Positions 16,890-24,740 of a stretch of DNA of 64,000 nucleotides are shown here, one piece after another. Both the position numbers and the translations under genes were made by a program. Under the pieces are notes generated by a model. The model had not been told where the DNA came from, ran no database searches, and was given only the letters and a program-made list of their open reading frames with translations. This DNA comes from CAHJWH01 sp965198905. Lineage in GTDB: Bacteria; Pseudomonadota; Alphaproteobacteria; Caulobacterales; Caulobacteraceae. Position 1 is the first letter of the stretch. Every line of letters starts with the position of its first letter. The stretch covers positions 434,001 through 498,000 of the forward strand of contig OZ240678.1 in assembly GCA_965198905.1 (NCBI GenBank), given 5' to 3'.

Positions 16890-19031
16890 TCAACGGCTGG
16901 GCGCAGGGTTTCCCAGCTTGCGCTCAAGGAAATCGACTCCCGCCGCATCCGCCTTCAGCCAGCTTTCGTAGCGCAGGAAGCCGTGGATTTCGTTCGGGAT
17001 GACCAGTTCCTCGAAGTCCACGCCCTGGCGCTCCAGACGGCGGGCGAGATCGACGGTCTGATGGAAGGGCACGTTACGGTCGTCGTCGCCCTGGATCAGC
17101 AGCACCGGCGAGCGCCAGGTCTTCACGTCCGCATCCGGGGAGGAGGCGAAGGCGACCTTCAGCGCCTCGGCCCAATCGCCTTGTTCATAACGCTTGATCG
17201 GCGGGTCCTGCTGGTTCCAGTCGCTGAGGAGCTGGGACCAGTCGTGCACGCCATGATAGTCGACCCCCGCCTTGAACAGGTCGGAATTGCGCGCCAGCGC
17301 CAGCGCGGTCAGATAGCCGCCGTAGGAGCCGCCCCAGATGCCGATCCGCGCCGGGTCGACGCCTGAAACCTTCTGAAGGACGCGCGCGCCGGCCAGCACG
17401 TCCTGGTATTCCGACGCACCCGCAAAGCCTGCGTGCGCCGGCTCCTGGAACGCCCGGCCATAACCGATCCCTAGCCTGTAGTTGACCGACAACACGGTGA
17501 AGCCATGCGCCGCCAAGTCTTCGTTCACCGCATAGGCGTTGGAATAGTAGTTCATGTAGTGCCAGCCGAGAAGCATCTGCCGCGGCGGGCCGCCATGTAC
17601 GAAGATCACTCCCGGCTGGTCGTGGGCGCCAGCCTGCTGGAAAAGCTGGCCCTGGACGGGCGTACCGTCGGGCGCAGTGAAATCGATCAGCCGGGGCGTC
17701 ACCAGCGCCGAACTTGGATAGGCCGCAGCCGCGCCGGTGGGCAGGGCCAGCGTCGTTCCGCCCCCCAGACCGACCATGGCCACCTCGAACGGGCGCGTGG
17801 CGGTGGCGCTGACGAAGGCGATACGGCCCGGCGCGGCGAAGACGGGGCTGGTCTCGAGCCCCTCGCCCGGCGTCAGCTCCACCGGCGCGCCGCCCTCGAG
17901 CGAGACACGGAAAAGGTGACGGCGATCGATGTCGCCGGGACTTGAACCGGCATTGGCGCTGAAGACGACGGTGCGCCGGTCGCGGGCGAGCGCCACGTCC
18001 TCGACCATGAAGCGACCAGGGGTCAGCAGGATCGGCGCACCGCCCTCGGCGCTCAATGCGTAAAGATGCGGCCAGCCGTCCAGCTCGGCGGTGAAGGCGA
18101 GCTTTCCACCCGCCACCCACATCAGGTTCGCGCCGCCGGGCGACTGGGGGAAAGACCCGTTGAAGCTGTCCGGACTGCGCCACAGCACGGCCCCCTGCCC
18201 GCTTGTCGCATCCGCGCTCAGGATCAGCCAGGGCTCCGTCGTGCGGGTCAGGAACGGTGTCGGCGCACCGCCCTCGCCGGGCTGACGGGTGAACGCAACT
18301 CGCCGGCCATCCGGCGACCAGACCGGCGAAGCATCCTTGCTGGTGGTGGGCGCCAGATAGATCAAAGGCCGGGTCTTGTCGGTGAAGACACCGATGAAGG
18401 CGTGGTCGCCGCGATCCGAAACAAAAGCCAGCCGGGAACCATCCGGCGACCAGGCTAGGTCGCCGTCCTTCCCCCGGTCGAAGAACAGGCGCTGCGGCTC
18501 GCCCTTGCCGTCGAGGGTGTCGGTCCAGACCTGATCGTCCTTGACGTAGGCGAGCACGCCCCTGGCGGACAGCGTCGGATGATCGCCCTCGGCGATCTTC
18601 ACGGATGCGCCGCCTGACTGCGACGCCTGCCAGATGGTCACCTTGGGCTGCTCGGGACTGGACGCCGGATCAGGCTGCAGTCCGTGCTCCGCCGGCCAGT
18701 TCTCGTCATGGTCGCCGCCGCGGACATAGAGCAGGGTCGCGCCGTCAGGGCTGAAGACGAGCCCGGTCAGTTCCTGGCCGTCGTCTTCGGTGGTGTGGGT
18801 GAGCGCGCCGGGAGCGAAGCCGGGGCCGTTCGCGACCCAGACGTTCCGCACGCCCTTCACCGTCTCCACCCACGCGATCCGGTCGGCATGTTCTGCGGAC
18901 ACCAGGCCGCTGACGAAAGGATAGGCCAGCAGCCGAGCCAGGGTGGGCGGAGCGCCGGACTGCGCCCGCGCCGGCACAGCTGTCGCCAAGGCGAGCGCGC
19001 AGGACCATCCCAAACCGATCCCGAACTTCAT
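16890..19031 (-). CDS. S9 family (prolyl oligopeptidase-like) peptidase
   Basis: Secreted serine peptidase of 713 residues. A signal peptide ends at about residue 24 (AVPARAQ). A WD/TolB-like beta-propeller follows, with repeats such as LAWSPDGSRLAFVSDRGDH and PVWSPDGRRVAFTRQ. The alpha/beta-hydrolase domain starts at about 440: oxyanion region FVHGGPP, nucleophile in GGSYGG, aspartate in QGDDDRNVPF and histidine in IPNEIHGF. This is the dipeptidyl aminopeptidase/acylaminoacyl-peptidase layout. The ATG at 19031 gives the signal peptide directly; the extra upstream codons are not needed. Probably periplasmic peptide turnover. Confidence 0.93.
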   Translation of the reverse strand: MKFGIGLGWSCALALATAVPARAQSGAPPTLARLLAYPFVSGLVSAEHADRIAWVETVKGVRNVWVANGPGFAPGALTHTTEDDGQELTGLVFSPDGATLLYVRGGDHDENWPAEHGLQPDPASSPEQPKVTIWQASQSGGASVKIAEGDHPTLSARGVLAYVKDDQVWTDTLDGKGEPQRLFFDRGKDGDLAWSPDGSRLAFVSDRGDHAFIGVFTDKTRPLIYLAPTTSKDASPVWSPDGRRVAFTRQPGEGGAPTPFLTRTTEPWLILSADATSGQGAVLWRSPDSFNGSFPQSPGGANLMWVAGGKLAFTAELDGWPHLYALSAEGGAPILLTPGRFMVEDVALARDRRTVVFSANAGSSPGDIDRRHLFRVSLEGGAPVELTPGEGLETSPVFAAPGRIAFVSATATRPFEVAMVGLGGGTTLALPTGAAAAYPSSALVTPRLIDFTAPDGTPVQGQLFQQAGAHDQPGVIFVHGGPPRQMLLGWHYMNYYSNAYAVNEDLAAHGFTVLSVNYRLGIGYGRAFQEPAHAGFAGASEYQDVLAGARVLQKVSGVDPARIGIWGGSYGGYLTALALARNSDLFKAGVDYHGVHDWSQLLSDWNQQDPPIKRYEQGDWAEALKVAFASSPDADVKTWRSPVLLIQGDDDRNVPFHQTVDLARRLERQGVDFEELVIPNEIHGFLRYESWLKADAAGVDFLERKLGNPAPSR

Positions 19032-19238
19032 GTGCGCGCCCTTTATCCGTCGCGAACACTCCAATCGAAAGCCGCCCCTGTCAAACCAAGCCCTCACCAC
19101 GACGGCACCATGACGCCTGTCGCAGCCCTGATATGGCGGCTCTAGACATACTCAGGGGAATGGATCAGAAACCGCCGCTACAAACCGGGACCGAGTAAGC
19201 CGCGTTGGAGATCAGAAGTCCCTGACGGTTCCAAGCAG

Positions 19239-19314
19239 GCCGGCATAGCTCAGCAGGTAGAGCAGCTGATTTGTAATCAGAAGGTCGGGGGTTCGAGTCC
19301 TCCTGTCGGCACCA
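19239..19314 (+). tRNA. tRNA-Thr (anticodon TGT)
   Basis: A complete cloverleaf can be drawn: acceptor GCCGGCA with TGTCGGC (one G-T pair), D-arm GCTC/GAGC, anticodon loop TTTGTAA with anticodon TGT, a T-arm GGGGGTTCGAGTCCTCC, and an encoded CCA end. It decodes ACA and related threonine codons. Immediately downstream lies mobile-element debris, so this tRNA marks the left edge of the accessory island. Confidence 0.96.
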
Positions 19315-19343
19315 AGCGCTGCAGCCGCTTTGCACTTCATTCC

Positions 19344-19371
19344 GCGATTATGCCTTTGACGGCATAATCGC
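19344..19371. other. Perfect 11-6-11 inverted repeat downstream of tRNA-Thr
   Basis: GCGATTATGCC, a six-base spacer TTTGAC, and GGCATAATCGC form a perfect palindrome of 28 bases. It begins 29 bases after the tRNA. There is no T-tract, so it is a poor intrinsic terminator. The 11-6-11 geometry is that of a tyrosine-recombinase core site, but inner arm bases do not match dif. It may be the end or target of a lost mobile element. Confidence 0.6.
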
Positions 19372-19383
19372 CGGCCCTGGCGC

Positions 19384-19487
19384 TGGATCGGCTACTACAA
19401 CACCGCCAGGCCCTCTTGGCCCACGGCGGCAAGACCCCTGACGAGGCCTACGGAAGGGCTCAGCAGGACATCAGACTGGCGGCTTGA
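19384..19487 (+). pseudogene. IS3-type transposase C-terminal remnant
   Basis: Reading WIGYYNTARP in one frame and then, after a frameshift at about 19412, LAHGGKTPDEAYGRAQQDIRLAA to a stop. This is the C-terminal end of an IS3-family OrfB integrase (YN.RP..LGG.TP.EAY). No other part of the IS is visible. It sits between tRNA-Thr and the copper genes and is evidence of past insertion. Confidence 0.75.
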
Positions 19488-19545
19488 GACAGACCTGAAC
19501 CCACCTTGGCCAAGCCGCCAAACTGTCCGAACGAGCGGGTCCACC

Positions 19546-19847
19546 TCAGACGACGTAGGCGCCGGGCGCGAGCGGCACCTTAAGCATCACGGCGAGCATG
19601 CGCCCACCCTCCACCTGCGCCTTGTCGGCCGGGGCCGCGCGGTTCTTTTCGTCTGAGATCTCCGCACCGGAAGAAGGCCGCCATGATCGGCTCGCTGAAG
19701 GTGATCCGGGCCGCCCTGGGCGACGTGTGCAGGACGGCGCCGGCCGCCGGGTCGGACCGCTCCACATGGGCGTGCGCCTGCGCGCTCGCCGCGATCCCAA
19801 GGCTCACAAGACCAACCAGGCGGCGATAAGACGATGGCGCAGCGCAT
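19546..19847 (-). pseudogene. copC: Broken copper-resistance gene copC
   Basis: One frame encodes a signal-peptide end and the CopC N-terminus: LGIAASAQAHAHVERSDPAAG, then ITFSEPI. After about residue 55 homology moves to another frame (SGAEISDEKNRAA to VPLAPGAYVV) and stops just where CopC normally continues with its C-terminal strand and copper-binding histidine. The ATG at 19847 with GGAGAG upstream is out of frame with the CopC start. At least two frameshifts plus truncation make it non-functional. CopC is normally a periplasmic copper carrier. It follows copB. Confidence 0.75.
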
Positions 19848-19866
19848 AGGAACTCTCCAGGCCAAA

Positions 19867-20688
19867 TTAGAACCAGCTTCGCACGCCGAGGGTGAACCGC
19901 AGATCATCCGCTCGCTCGCCGTCCAACTTTGTGTAGTCGGCGGTGCGAGCAAACTTTTTCTCATAGGTAACCCCGATATAGGGCGCAAACTTGCGGCTGA
20001 TCTCGTAGCGGAGCCTGAGCCCGGTATCGAGGTCCGACACGCCCGACCCGATGCGCCGGGCGGGATCGTCCCGGCTGTAGAGATTCAGCTCGGCTTGCGG
20101 CTCAAGGATCAGCCGCTGGGTGAAGTGGATTTCGTCGAAGACTTCGAGCTTTGCAGCGTAGTGCCCGTCGTCGCTGGCATAGAGGTGGGCTGAGACGGTC
20201 GCATAGTAGGGCGCAAATCCCTCCACGCCGATGGCGGCCCAACCTCGACCGCGTGACGAGTCCAGATCGTAACGGCCGCCGGCCTGAAGGTCGAAGTATG
20301 TCGAGACCGGTCGGCTATAGTAAAGTTCCTGCTGACCATCTTCCACCTTCCCGCCAGTCACCTCACCTTCACTTTTGAACCAAAGCCGGTTGAAGTCTCC
20401 GCCGACCCAGCCCTCGCCTTCCCAGCGAAAGCTCTGGTCCGCTCCGAGCCGACCCTCGAACTCGTCCAGGAGCCCGTGGACATAGAGCCGCCGATCTCCC
20501 ACCGGATAGCCGAACGGCGCGGGATCGTTCGGGTCTCCGCCGGCGATTTGGGCGCCTCGGGTCTGGTTGGCGGGCGCCTGCATGACATCTGCCTGAGCGG
20601 CGGCGACTTGATCGGCAGCGGGGGACTGGGCGTGGGCCGCGGACGAAAGACACGCGAGCAGCGCCGCCGCAGCGATCGTCCGCATCAA
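19867..20688 (-). CDS. copB: Copper resistance outer-membrane protein CopB
   Basis: 273 residues: signal peptide (LLACLSSAAHAQ, about 1-21) and the CopB/PcoB domain with VHGLLDEFEGRLG, GDFNRLWFKSEGEV, LYYSRPVSTYFDLQAGGRYD and RLILEPQAELNLYS, ending in LGVRSWF with a terminal phenylalanine, as expected for a small outer-membrane beta-barrel. Family role: copper sequestration or export at the outer membrane. Its start overlaps the copA stop (ATGA). The usual methionine-rich N-terminal region is absent; residues 22-55 are Gln/Ala-rich instead. Confidence 0.93.
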   Translation of the reverse strand: MMRTIAAAALLACLSSAAHAQSPAADQVAAAQADVMQAPANQTRGAQIAGGDPNDPAPFGYPVGDRRLYVHGLLDEFEGRLGADQSFRWEGEGWVGGDFNRLWFKSEGEVTGGKVEDGQQELYYSRPVSTYFDLQAGGRYDLDSSRGRGWAAIGVEGFAPYYATVSAHLYASDDGHYAAKLEVFDEIHFTQRLILEPQAELNLYSRDDPARRIGSGVSDLDTGLRLRYEISRKFAPYIGVTYEKKFARTADYTKLDGERADDLRFTLGVRSWF

Positions 20689-22676
20689 GAGACGACCACG
20701 GTGCGGAACATGCCCGTTTCCATGTGATAGAGCAGGTGGCAGTGGAAAGCCCAGTGGCCGGGTGTATCGGCGCTGACCAGATAGCTCATCCGCTCGCCGG
20801 GCTTGACCAGCACAGTATGTTTCTGTGGCCTGTATTCGCCCTGACCGTTTTCGATCTCACTGAACAGCCCATGTAGGTGGATCGGGTGCTCCATCATGGT
20901 GTCGTTGACCAGGATGAAGCGGACCCGCTCCCCAAGCTTGAGATGAACCGGCGGCGCATCCGCGAACTTCTTGCCGTCGAAGCCCCAGGTCCAGCGCTGC
21001 ATGTTGCCGGTGAGATGGAACACGATCTCGCGGGTCGGGTCGCGAGGGTCGGGGCGCGGCGTGAGCGAGACCAGATCGGTGTAGACCAGGGTGCGGCGCT
21101 GATCGTACTCCAGCCCGTCGCCGGCTTCGCCGAGCCGGTTCTTGGTGTCCATGGCGACGTTATCGACGTTCACCTCGCCCTTCAGTTTGGCGGGCGCGGC
21201 GTGGCTGGCGTCGGACACAGGCAGATCGGATCGGGGATCGACGCTCTCACCCATCTTCATGGCCATGACGCCGGGCGCCGGCTTGGTCGCCGCTCCGCCG
21301 TGCGCTTCGGCCGTCGCCGACATACTCGCCATCGACGCCATGGCGCCTGTGGCTCCGTGCGTCGTTCCGCTCATGCCGGACATGGACTTCATCTCGCCCA
21401 TGCCCATCCCGCCGCCGGCGGCCATGGCCGGAGCTGCGCCCTTGATCGCCGAAGTGGCGTAGGCCGCGACCTCGCCTGACGGGACCGGTCGGGGGGTCAT
21501 GCCGCCCATCTGCATCGGGGCCTGAGCGGCGGAGGACGTGCCGCCCATCCCCGACATGCCGGCCATGCTCCCCATGCCCATGTCCACCATGGTGCGCACC
21601 GGACGCGGGTCCATCGGCGGGATGGCCGCCGTCATGCCCATGCGCGGCGCCAGCGTCGCGCGAGCGTAGCCGGAGCGGTCCATGGCCTGGGCGAACAGGG
21701 TGTAGGCCTGATCCTCGGTCGGCTGCACGATCACGTCGTAGGTCTCGGCCGTGCCGATGCGAAACTGATCCACCTCCACCGGATGCACGTCGTGACCATC
21801 GGTGGAGACGACGGCCATTTTCAGCCCTGGAATGCGCACGTCGAACAACGTCATCGCCGAGGCGTTGACGATGCGCAGCTTCACGCGCTCTCCGGGCTTG
21901 AACAGCCCGGTCCAGTTGGCGCGCGGCGGCTGGCCGTTGACGAGATAGGTATAGGTCGCCCCGGTCACGTCCAGGATGTCGCTCGGGGTCATGCGCATGT
22001 TCGCCCACATGGACCGCTCGCGCCACGTCTTGGCCAGGCCGTCGCGCTTCAGCTCGTGGGCGAGGTCGCCGACTGTGCGCTGGCCGTAATTGTAGTAATC
22101 GCCCTGCATCTTGAGATTGGCGACGACCGTCATCGGATCCTCGTCGGTCCAGTCGGTTAGGACCACGACGTGCTCTCGGTCTGCTGGGTTAGCCTCGCCG
22201 CCGGCCGGTTGCAGCACGAGCGCGCCATGCAGCCCGACCTGCTCCTGCATCCCGGAGTGGCTGTGATACCAATAGGTGCCGGTCTGCTTGACGGGGAAGC
22301 GATAGGTGAAGGTCTCGCCGGGCATGATGCCCCGGAACGAGAGGCCGGGAACCCCGTCCATCTCGGTCGGGACCCTGATCCCATGCCAATGGATCGAGGT
22401 CGGCTCGCGCAGCCGATTGGTGACGTTCAGCGTCACGGTATCGCCTTGGCGCCAATAGAGGGTCGGCCCCGGCCGGCTTCCGTTCACCGTCTTGGCGATC
22501 CGGGCCCGCCCTGTGACGTTCGCCGGCGTCTCGTCGATCGTCAGGGCGAAGGTGTCGCCGCTGAGGGTTGTGGCGTCCTGCGCCAGCGCTGCGCTTGGCA
22601 GCACGCCGAAGGCGACAACCCCCTGCACAAAGGCTCTGCGTGACGTTGCACGGCGGCCCTCTTGTTTGATCGTCAT
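20685..22676 (-). CDS. copA: Copper resistance multicopper oxidase CopA (PcoA)
   Basis: 663-residue periplasmic multicopper oxidase that oxidises Cu(I). A Tat signal (TSRRAFVQG) opens the protein. Copper ligands: HWHGI and YHSHSG in the N-terminal cupredoxin, HPIHLHG and HCHLLYHMETGM in the C-terminal one. The middle, about residues 355-490, holds methionine-rich runs (MGMGSMAGMSGMGG; GGGMGMGEMKSMSGMSG) of the type that bind Cu(I). Coupled to copB and 14 bases after csoR, so the three probably form one copper-inducible operon. Confidence 0.96.
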   Translation of the reverse strand: MTIKQEGRRATSRRAFVQGVVAFGVLPSAALAQDATTLSGDTFALTIDETPANVTGRARIAKTVNGSRPGPTLYWRQGDTVTLNVTNRLREPTSIHWHGIRVPTEMDGVPGLSFRGIMPGETFTYRFPVKQTGTYWYHSHSGMQEQVGLHGALVLQPAGGEANPADREHVVVLTDWTDEDPMTVVANLKMQGDYYNYGQRTVGDLAHELKRDGLAKTWRERSMWANMRMTPSDILDVTGATYTYLVNGQPPRANWTGLFKPGERVKLRIVNASAMTLFDVRIPGLKMAVVSTDGHDVHPVEVDQFRIGTAETYDVIVQPTEDQAYTLFAQAMDRSGYARATLAPRMGMTAAIPPMDPRPVRTMVDMGMGSMAGMSGMGGTSSAAQAPMQMGGMTPRPVPSGEVAAYATSAIKGAAPAMAAGGGMGMGEMKSMSGMSGTTHGATGAMASMASMSATAEAHGGAATKPAPGVMAMKMGESVDPRSDLPVSDASHAAPAKLKGEVNVDNVAMDTKNRLGEAGDGLEYDQRRTLVYTDLVSLTPRPDPRDPTREIVFHLTGNMQRWTWGFDGKKFADAPPVHLKLGERVRFILVNDTMMEHPIHLHGLFSEIENGQGEYRPQKHTVLVKPGERMSYLVSADTPGHWAFHCHLLYHMETGMFRTVVVS

Positions 22677-22690
22677 GATACTCAGGTCTG

Positions 22691-22966
22691 TTAGCGGTCG
22701 GAACGGCTGAACACGTCGATCAGCTCGGCGACCTTCTTGCGTTGTTCTTCTGGATCACCGCTCACGATCGCCTGCTCCACACAGGACCCGAGGTGATCGG
22801 CCAGCACGATCTGCTCGATCTTCGCCAGCGCCGAGCGCGCGGCGCGCACCTGGGTCACGACATCTAGGCAGTAGCGGTTGTCCTCGATCATCTGGGCCAG
22901 GCCGCGAACCTGTCCCTCGATCCGCGCAAGCCGCCGGGCGACGGATGCCTTAGTTTCCGAGTTCAT
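22691..22966 (-). CDS. csoR: CsoR/RcnR-family copper-sensing repressor
   Basis: 91-residue all-helical metal-sensing repressor. Ligands Cys33, His58 and Cys62 give the C-H-C set of Cu(I)-sensing CsoR; RcnR (Ni/Co) and FrmR (formaldehyde) differ at these sites. The N-terminal region ARIEGQVRGLAQMIED is the DNA-binding signature. It leads the copA-copB operon, and a palindrome ten bases above its start resembles a CsoR operator, so it probably represses itself and the operon until Cu(I) binds. The metal assignment is inference from ligands and neighbours. Confidence 0.9.
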   Translation of the reverse strand: MNSETKASVARRLARIEGQVRGLAQMIEDNRYCLDVVTQVRAARSALAKIEQIVLADHLGSCVEQAIVSGDPEEQRKKVAELIDVFSRSDR

Positions 22967-22975
22967 GGAACCGGG

Positions 22976-22992
22976 ATACCCCTCAAGGGTAT
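22976..22992. promoter_or_regulatory. Putative CsoR operator
   Basis: ATACCCCTCAAGGGTAT: perfect six-base arms (ATACCC/GGGTAT) around a five-base centre, just upstream of the csoR start. Known CsoR-family operators are G/C-tract palindromes flanked by TA, such as TACCCC...GGGGTA, so the match is good. The site also lies between csoR and the divergently oriented DUF4396 pseudogene, so it may once have controlled both. Confidence 0.65.
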
Positions 22993-23024
22993 TTGGGTCA
23001 ATCGATCTCGGATATGATCAGAAT

Positions 23025-23469
23025 ATGAACGCGACCTTCCCCGCCTAGCTCGCCGCGCTCGCCGAGTGGTTGATCTTCCTCATTCCCAGTGTCGCCGTGG
23101 CGCTCGGATGGAAGGGCCTATTTCCGGAGAAAATCTTCGCGAGCTGGGTGCTCGACTACATCCTCGCCTTCGGGATCGGCGTGGCGTTTCAGTATTTCAC
23201 CATCAAGCCGATGCGCGATCTTTCGGTGAAGGATTGCATCCTTCAGGCGCTGAAGGCCGACGCCGCCTCGATCACCGCTTGGCAGGTCGGCATGTACGGT
23301 ATTTCATGGCCTTCGCCCAATTCTTCTGGTTCAAGACCGCGTTCGGCGGCAAGGCGGAGGTCGATACCCCTGAGTTTTGGTTCGCCATGCAGATCGCCAT
23401 GCTCGTTTCGCCACCAGTTATCCCGTCAACTGGCTGCTGGTGAAAACCGGCGTCAAAGAGAAAATGTGA
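23025..23469 (+). pseudogene. Broken DUF4396 membrane-protein gene
   Basis: Three consecutive frames carry pieces of one protein: MNATFPA, a TAG stop at 23046, then LIFLIPSVAVALGWKGLF and VGVAFQYFTIKPM-like text up to about 23295; a second frame gives FMAFAQFFWFKTAFGG and FWFAMQIAML; a third gives FATSYPVNWLLVKTGVKEKM and the stop. This matches DUF4396 proteins, often near heavy-metal genes. One nonsense codon and two frameshifts show it is dead. It starts divergently from csoR. Confidence 0.75.
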
Positions 23470-23476
23470 GGCGGCG

Positions 23477-23546
23477 ATGATCGACGCGCTGCTCCAGGCC
23501 ATCAGGATGGCTGCGATCATGGGCTGGGAAATCCTGTGGGCGCTGA
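23477..23546 (+). pseudogene. 5' fragment of a YraQ-type permease gene
   Basis: After the DUF4396 remnant an ATG opens MIDALLQAIRMAAIMGWEIL and then WALI, which resembles the N-terminus of YraQ/DUF318-type permeases. The reading then runs into the antisense relaxase fragment at about 23546, so only some 23 codons remain. The break is a clear recombination junction. Confidence 0.55.
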
Positions 23547-23547
23547 T

Positions 23548-24336
23548 CTTTCCGCCTGCCGCCTCGTGCGCCAGCGTGGGGTCGGCTTGGTAGGCGCGTT
23601 CAAGATCGCGCGAGAGGCGTGCGGGTTGGTCTTATCCAGCTCGGCGCGAGCGACACTCAGCGCTCGCACCTGGTCGGGAAGCAGCAAGCGTCCCTCCTCC
23701 TGCATCTGAAAGATGGCGACCACGGCGCGGGCGTGCCGCTGAACTGCCGTTTCCCGTACAAGGATCGGCTCCGCGCGATCCGGCGCAGCGATCCCGCGCC
23801 GATCGGCGAAGTCGTGCACAAAGTCGGACGCCATATCCTTGGTGCGCTCGCGCGAGAGGGTGCGGGCGAGCGCTTGCTCGTCGGCAAAGTCGTCGCGGCT
23901 GTAGTGCTGGTCAACGGTGTCGCGGTGGCGGGACAGCGCAACGTAGGTGCTGTGTCGGTCCATCGCCGGCGTGGCCAGGCCGGAGGCGAACGCGCGCTCG
24001 CCGCGTTCGGCCTGCACCGCGGCGTCCGCGCCCAGCTCGCCAGCGTCGCGAGGCCGCTGGCGCGCCAGCTCGTTCAGGTCTCGCACTTCGGCGTTGGTGT
24101 GAGTGAGGATCAGCCTCGTGCGATCCGGCTCGGTTTGCCGTGCGCGATTCCAGCCGTCGATCAGAGCCCCGCGCGCCTGCTTTCGGGTGGCGGCGGCATG
24201 GACATGGCCATGCCTTTCGTAGGCGTCCAGCGCCTCGCTCGTGAGTCCGGTGGCGAGCCGGCGGGTGGCGTCGCGCTGCCAGTCCTCGTGCTGGCGGCGC
24301 ACTTCGGTGATCTCGACCGCGCCGTGTCGCTCCGCC
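23548..24336 (-). pseudogene. traA: Internal fragment of a TraA-type conjugative relaxase/helicase
   Basis: The minus strand encodes HGAVEITEVRRQHEDWQRDAT, ALIDGWNRAR, RLILTHTNAEVRDLNELAR and STYVALSRHRD, text typical of the helicase half of Ti-type TraA relaxases. There is an internal deletion: AFASG joins directly to LATPAMDRHSTYVALSRH, losing the stretch normally between them. Near 23610 a frameshift moves the reading to DLERAYQADPTLAHEAAGG. Both ends are cut, by the permease fragment on one side and the IS701-like fragment on the other. It shows that conjugative DNA contributed to this island. Confidence 0.8.
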
Positions 24337-24506
24337 TGTGTGCTTGCCGACGCCGGCTATGGCTCCCGCGGGCGCGGCGCCAGAACGTCTATCCGGCTGA
24401 CATCGCCGAGATCTTCCCCGTCGCCCAGACCGGTAGACGGCGCAAATACCATGTCACCGAGCAGCCTCCCGCCCTAGCGGAGCAGATGCTGGCGGGTGGG
24501 CCATGA
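24337..24506 (+). pseudogene. IS701-type transposase fragment
   Basis: Encodes CVLADAGYGS, then after a deletion and frame change RQNVYPADIAEIFPVAQTGRRRKYHV and a stop after MLAGGP. The phrases VLADAGYG and YPAD...FPV.GRGRPRK-like text are those of IS701-family DDE transposases. Neither terminal repeats nor the remaining protein are present. It abuts the TraA fragment directly. Confidence 0.65.
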
Positions 24507-24559
24507 GCCAATAGAACGTAAAGTTCCAAAGTAGTGTTAGGCTCAGGCCTCATTGATCA

Positions 24560-24685
24560 CAATCAGAAGATGACGGTTGCGGTGATGCAGATGGCGGACA
24601 GGAAGGTGTGGGCGCATCGGTCGTAGCGGGTGTGGGCTCAACGCCAGTCTTTGAGCCTGCCGAACATGATCTCGATCTCGTGCGC
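24560..24685 (-). pseudogene. IS5-type transposase C-terminal remnant
   Basis: The minus strand reads HEIEIMFGRLKDWR, a stop, then AHTRYDRCAHTFLSAICITATVIF. This is the C-terminal end of an IS5-family transposase (FGRLKDWRR..TRYDR....F.SA...A..V.FWL) with TGA replacing a sense codon. It ends about 55 bases before the dinB start and marks the right side of the accessory region. Confidence 0.75.
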
Positions 24686-24740
24686 TGGCGATAGAGGGCG
24701 GGGGCTTGATCGCGCCGACAGGCCTGTCAGACTCCTTCCC

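Noticed and set aside
19344..19371. The tRNA-downstream palindrome as a chromosomal dif site.
   Set aside because: It has the right 11-6-11 length, but inner arm bases TGCC/GGCA do not match the ATAA/TTAT core of dif, and it lies next to island debris rather than in a terminus context.
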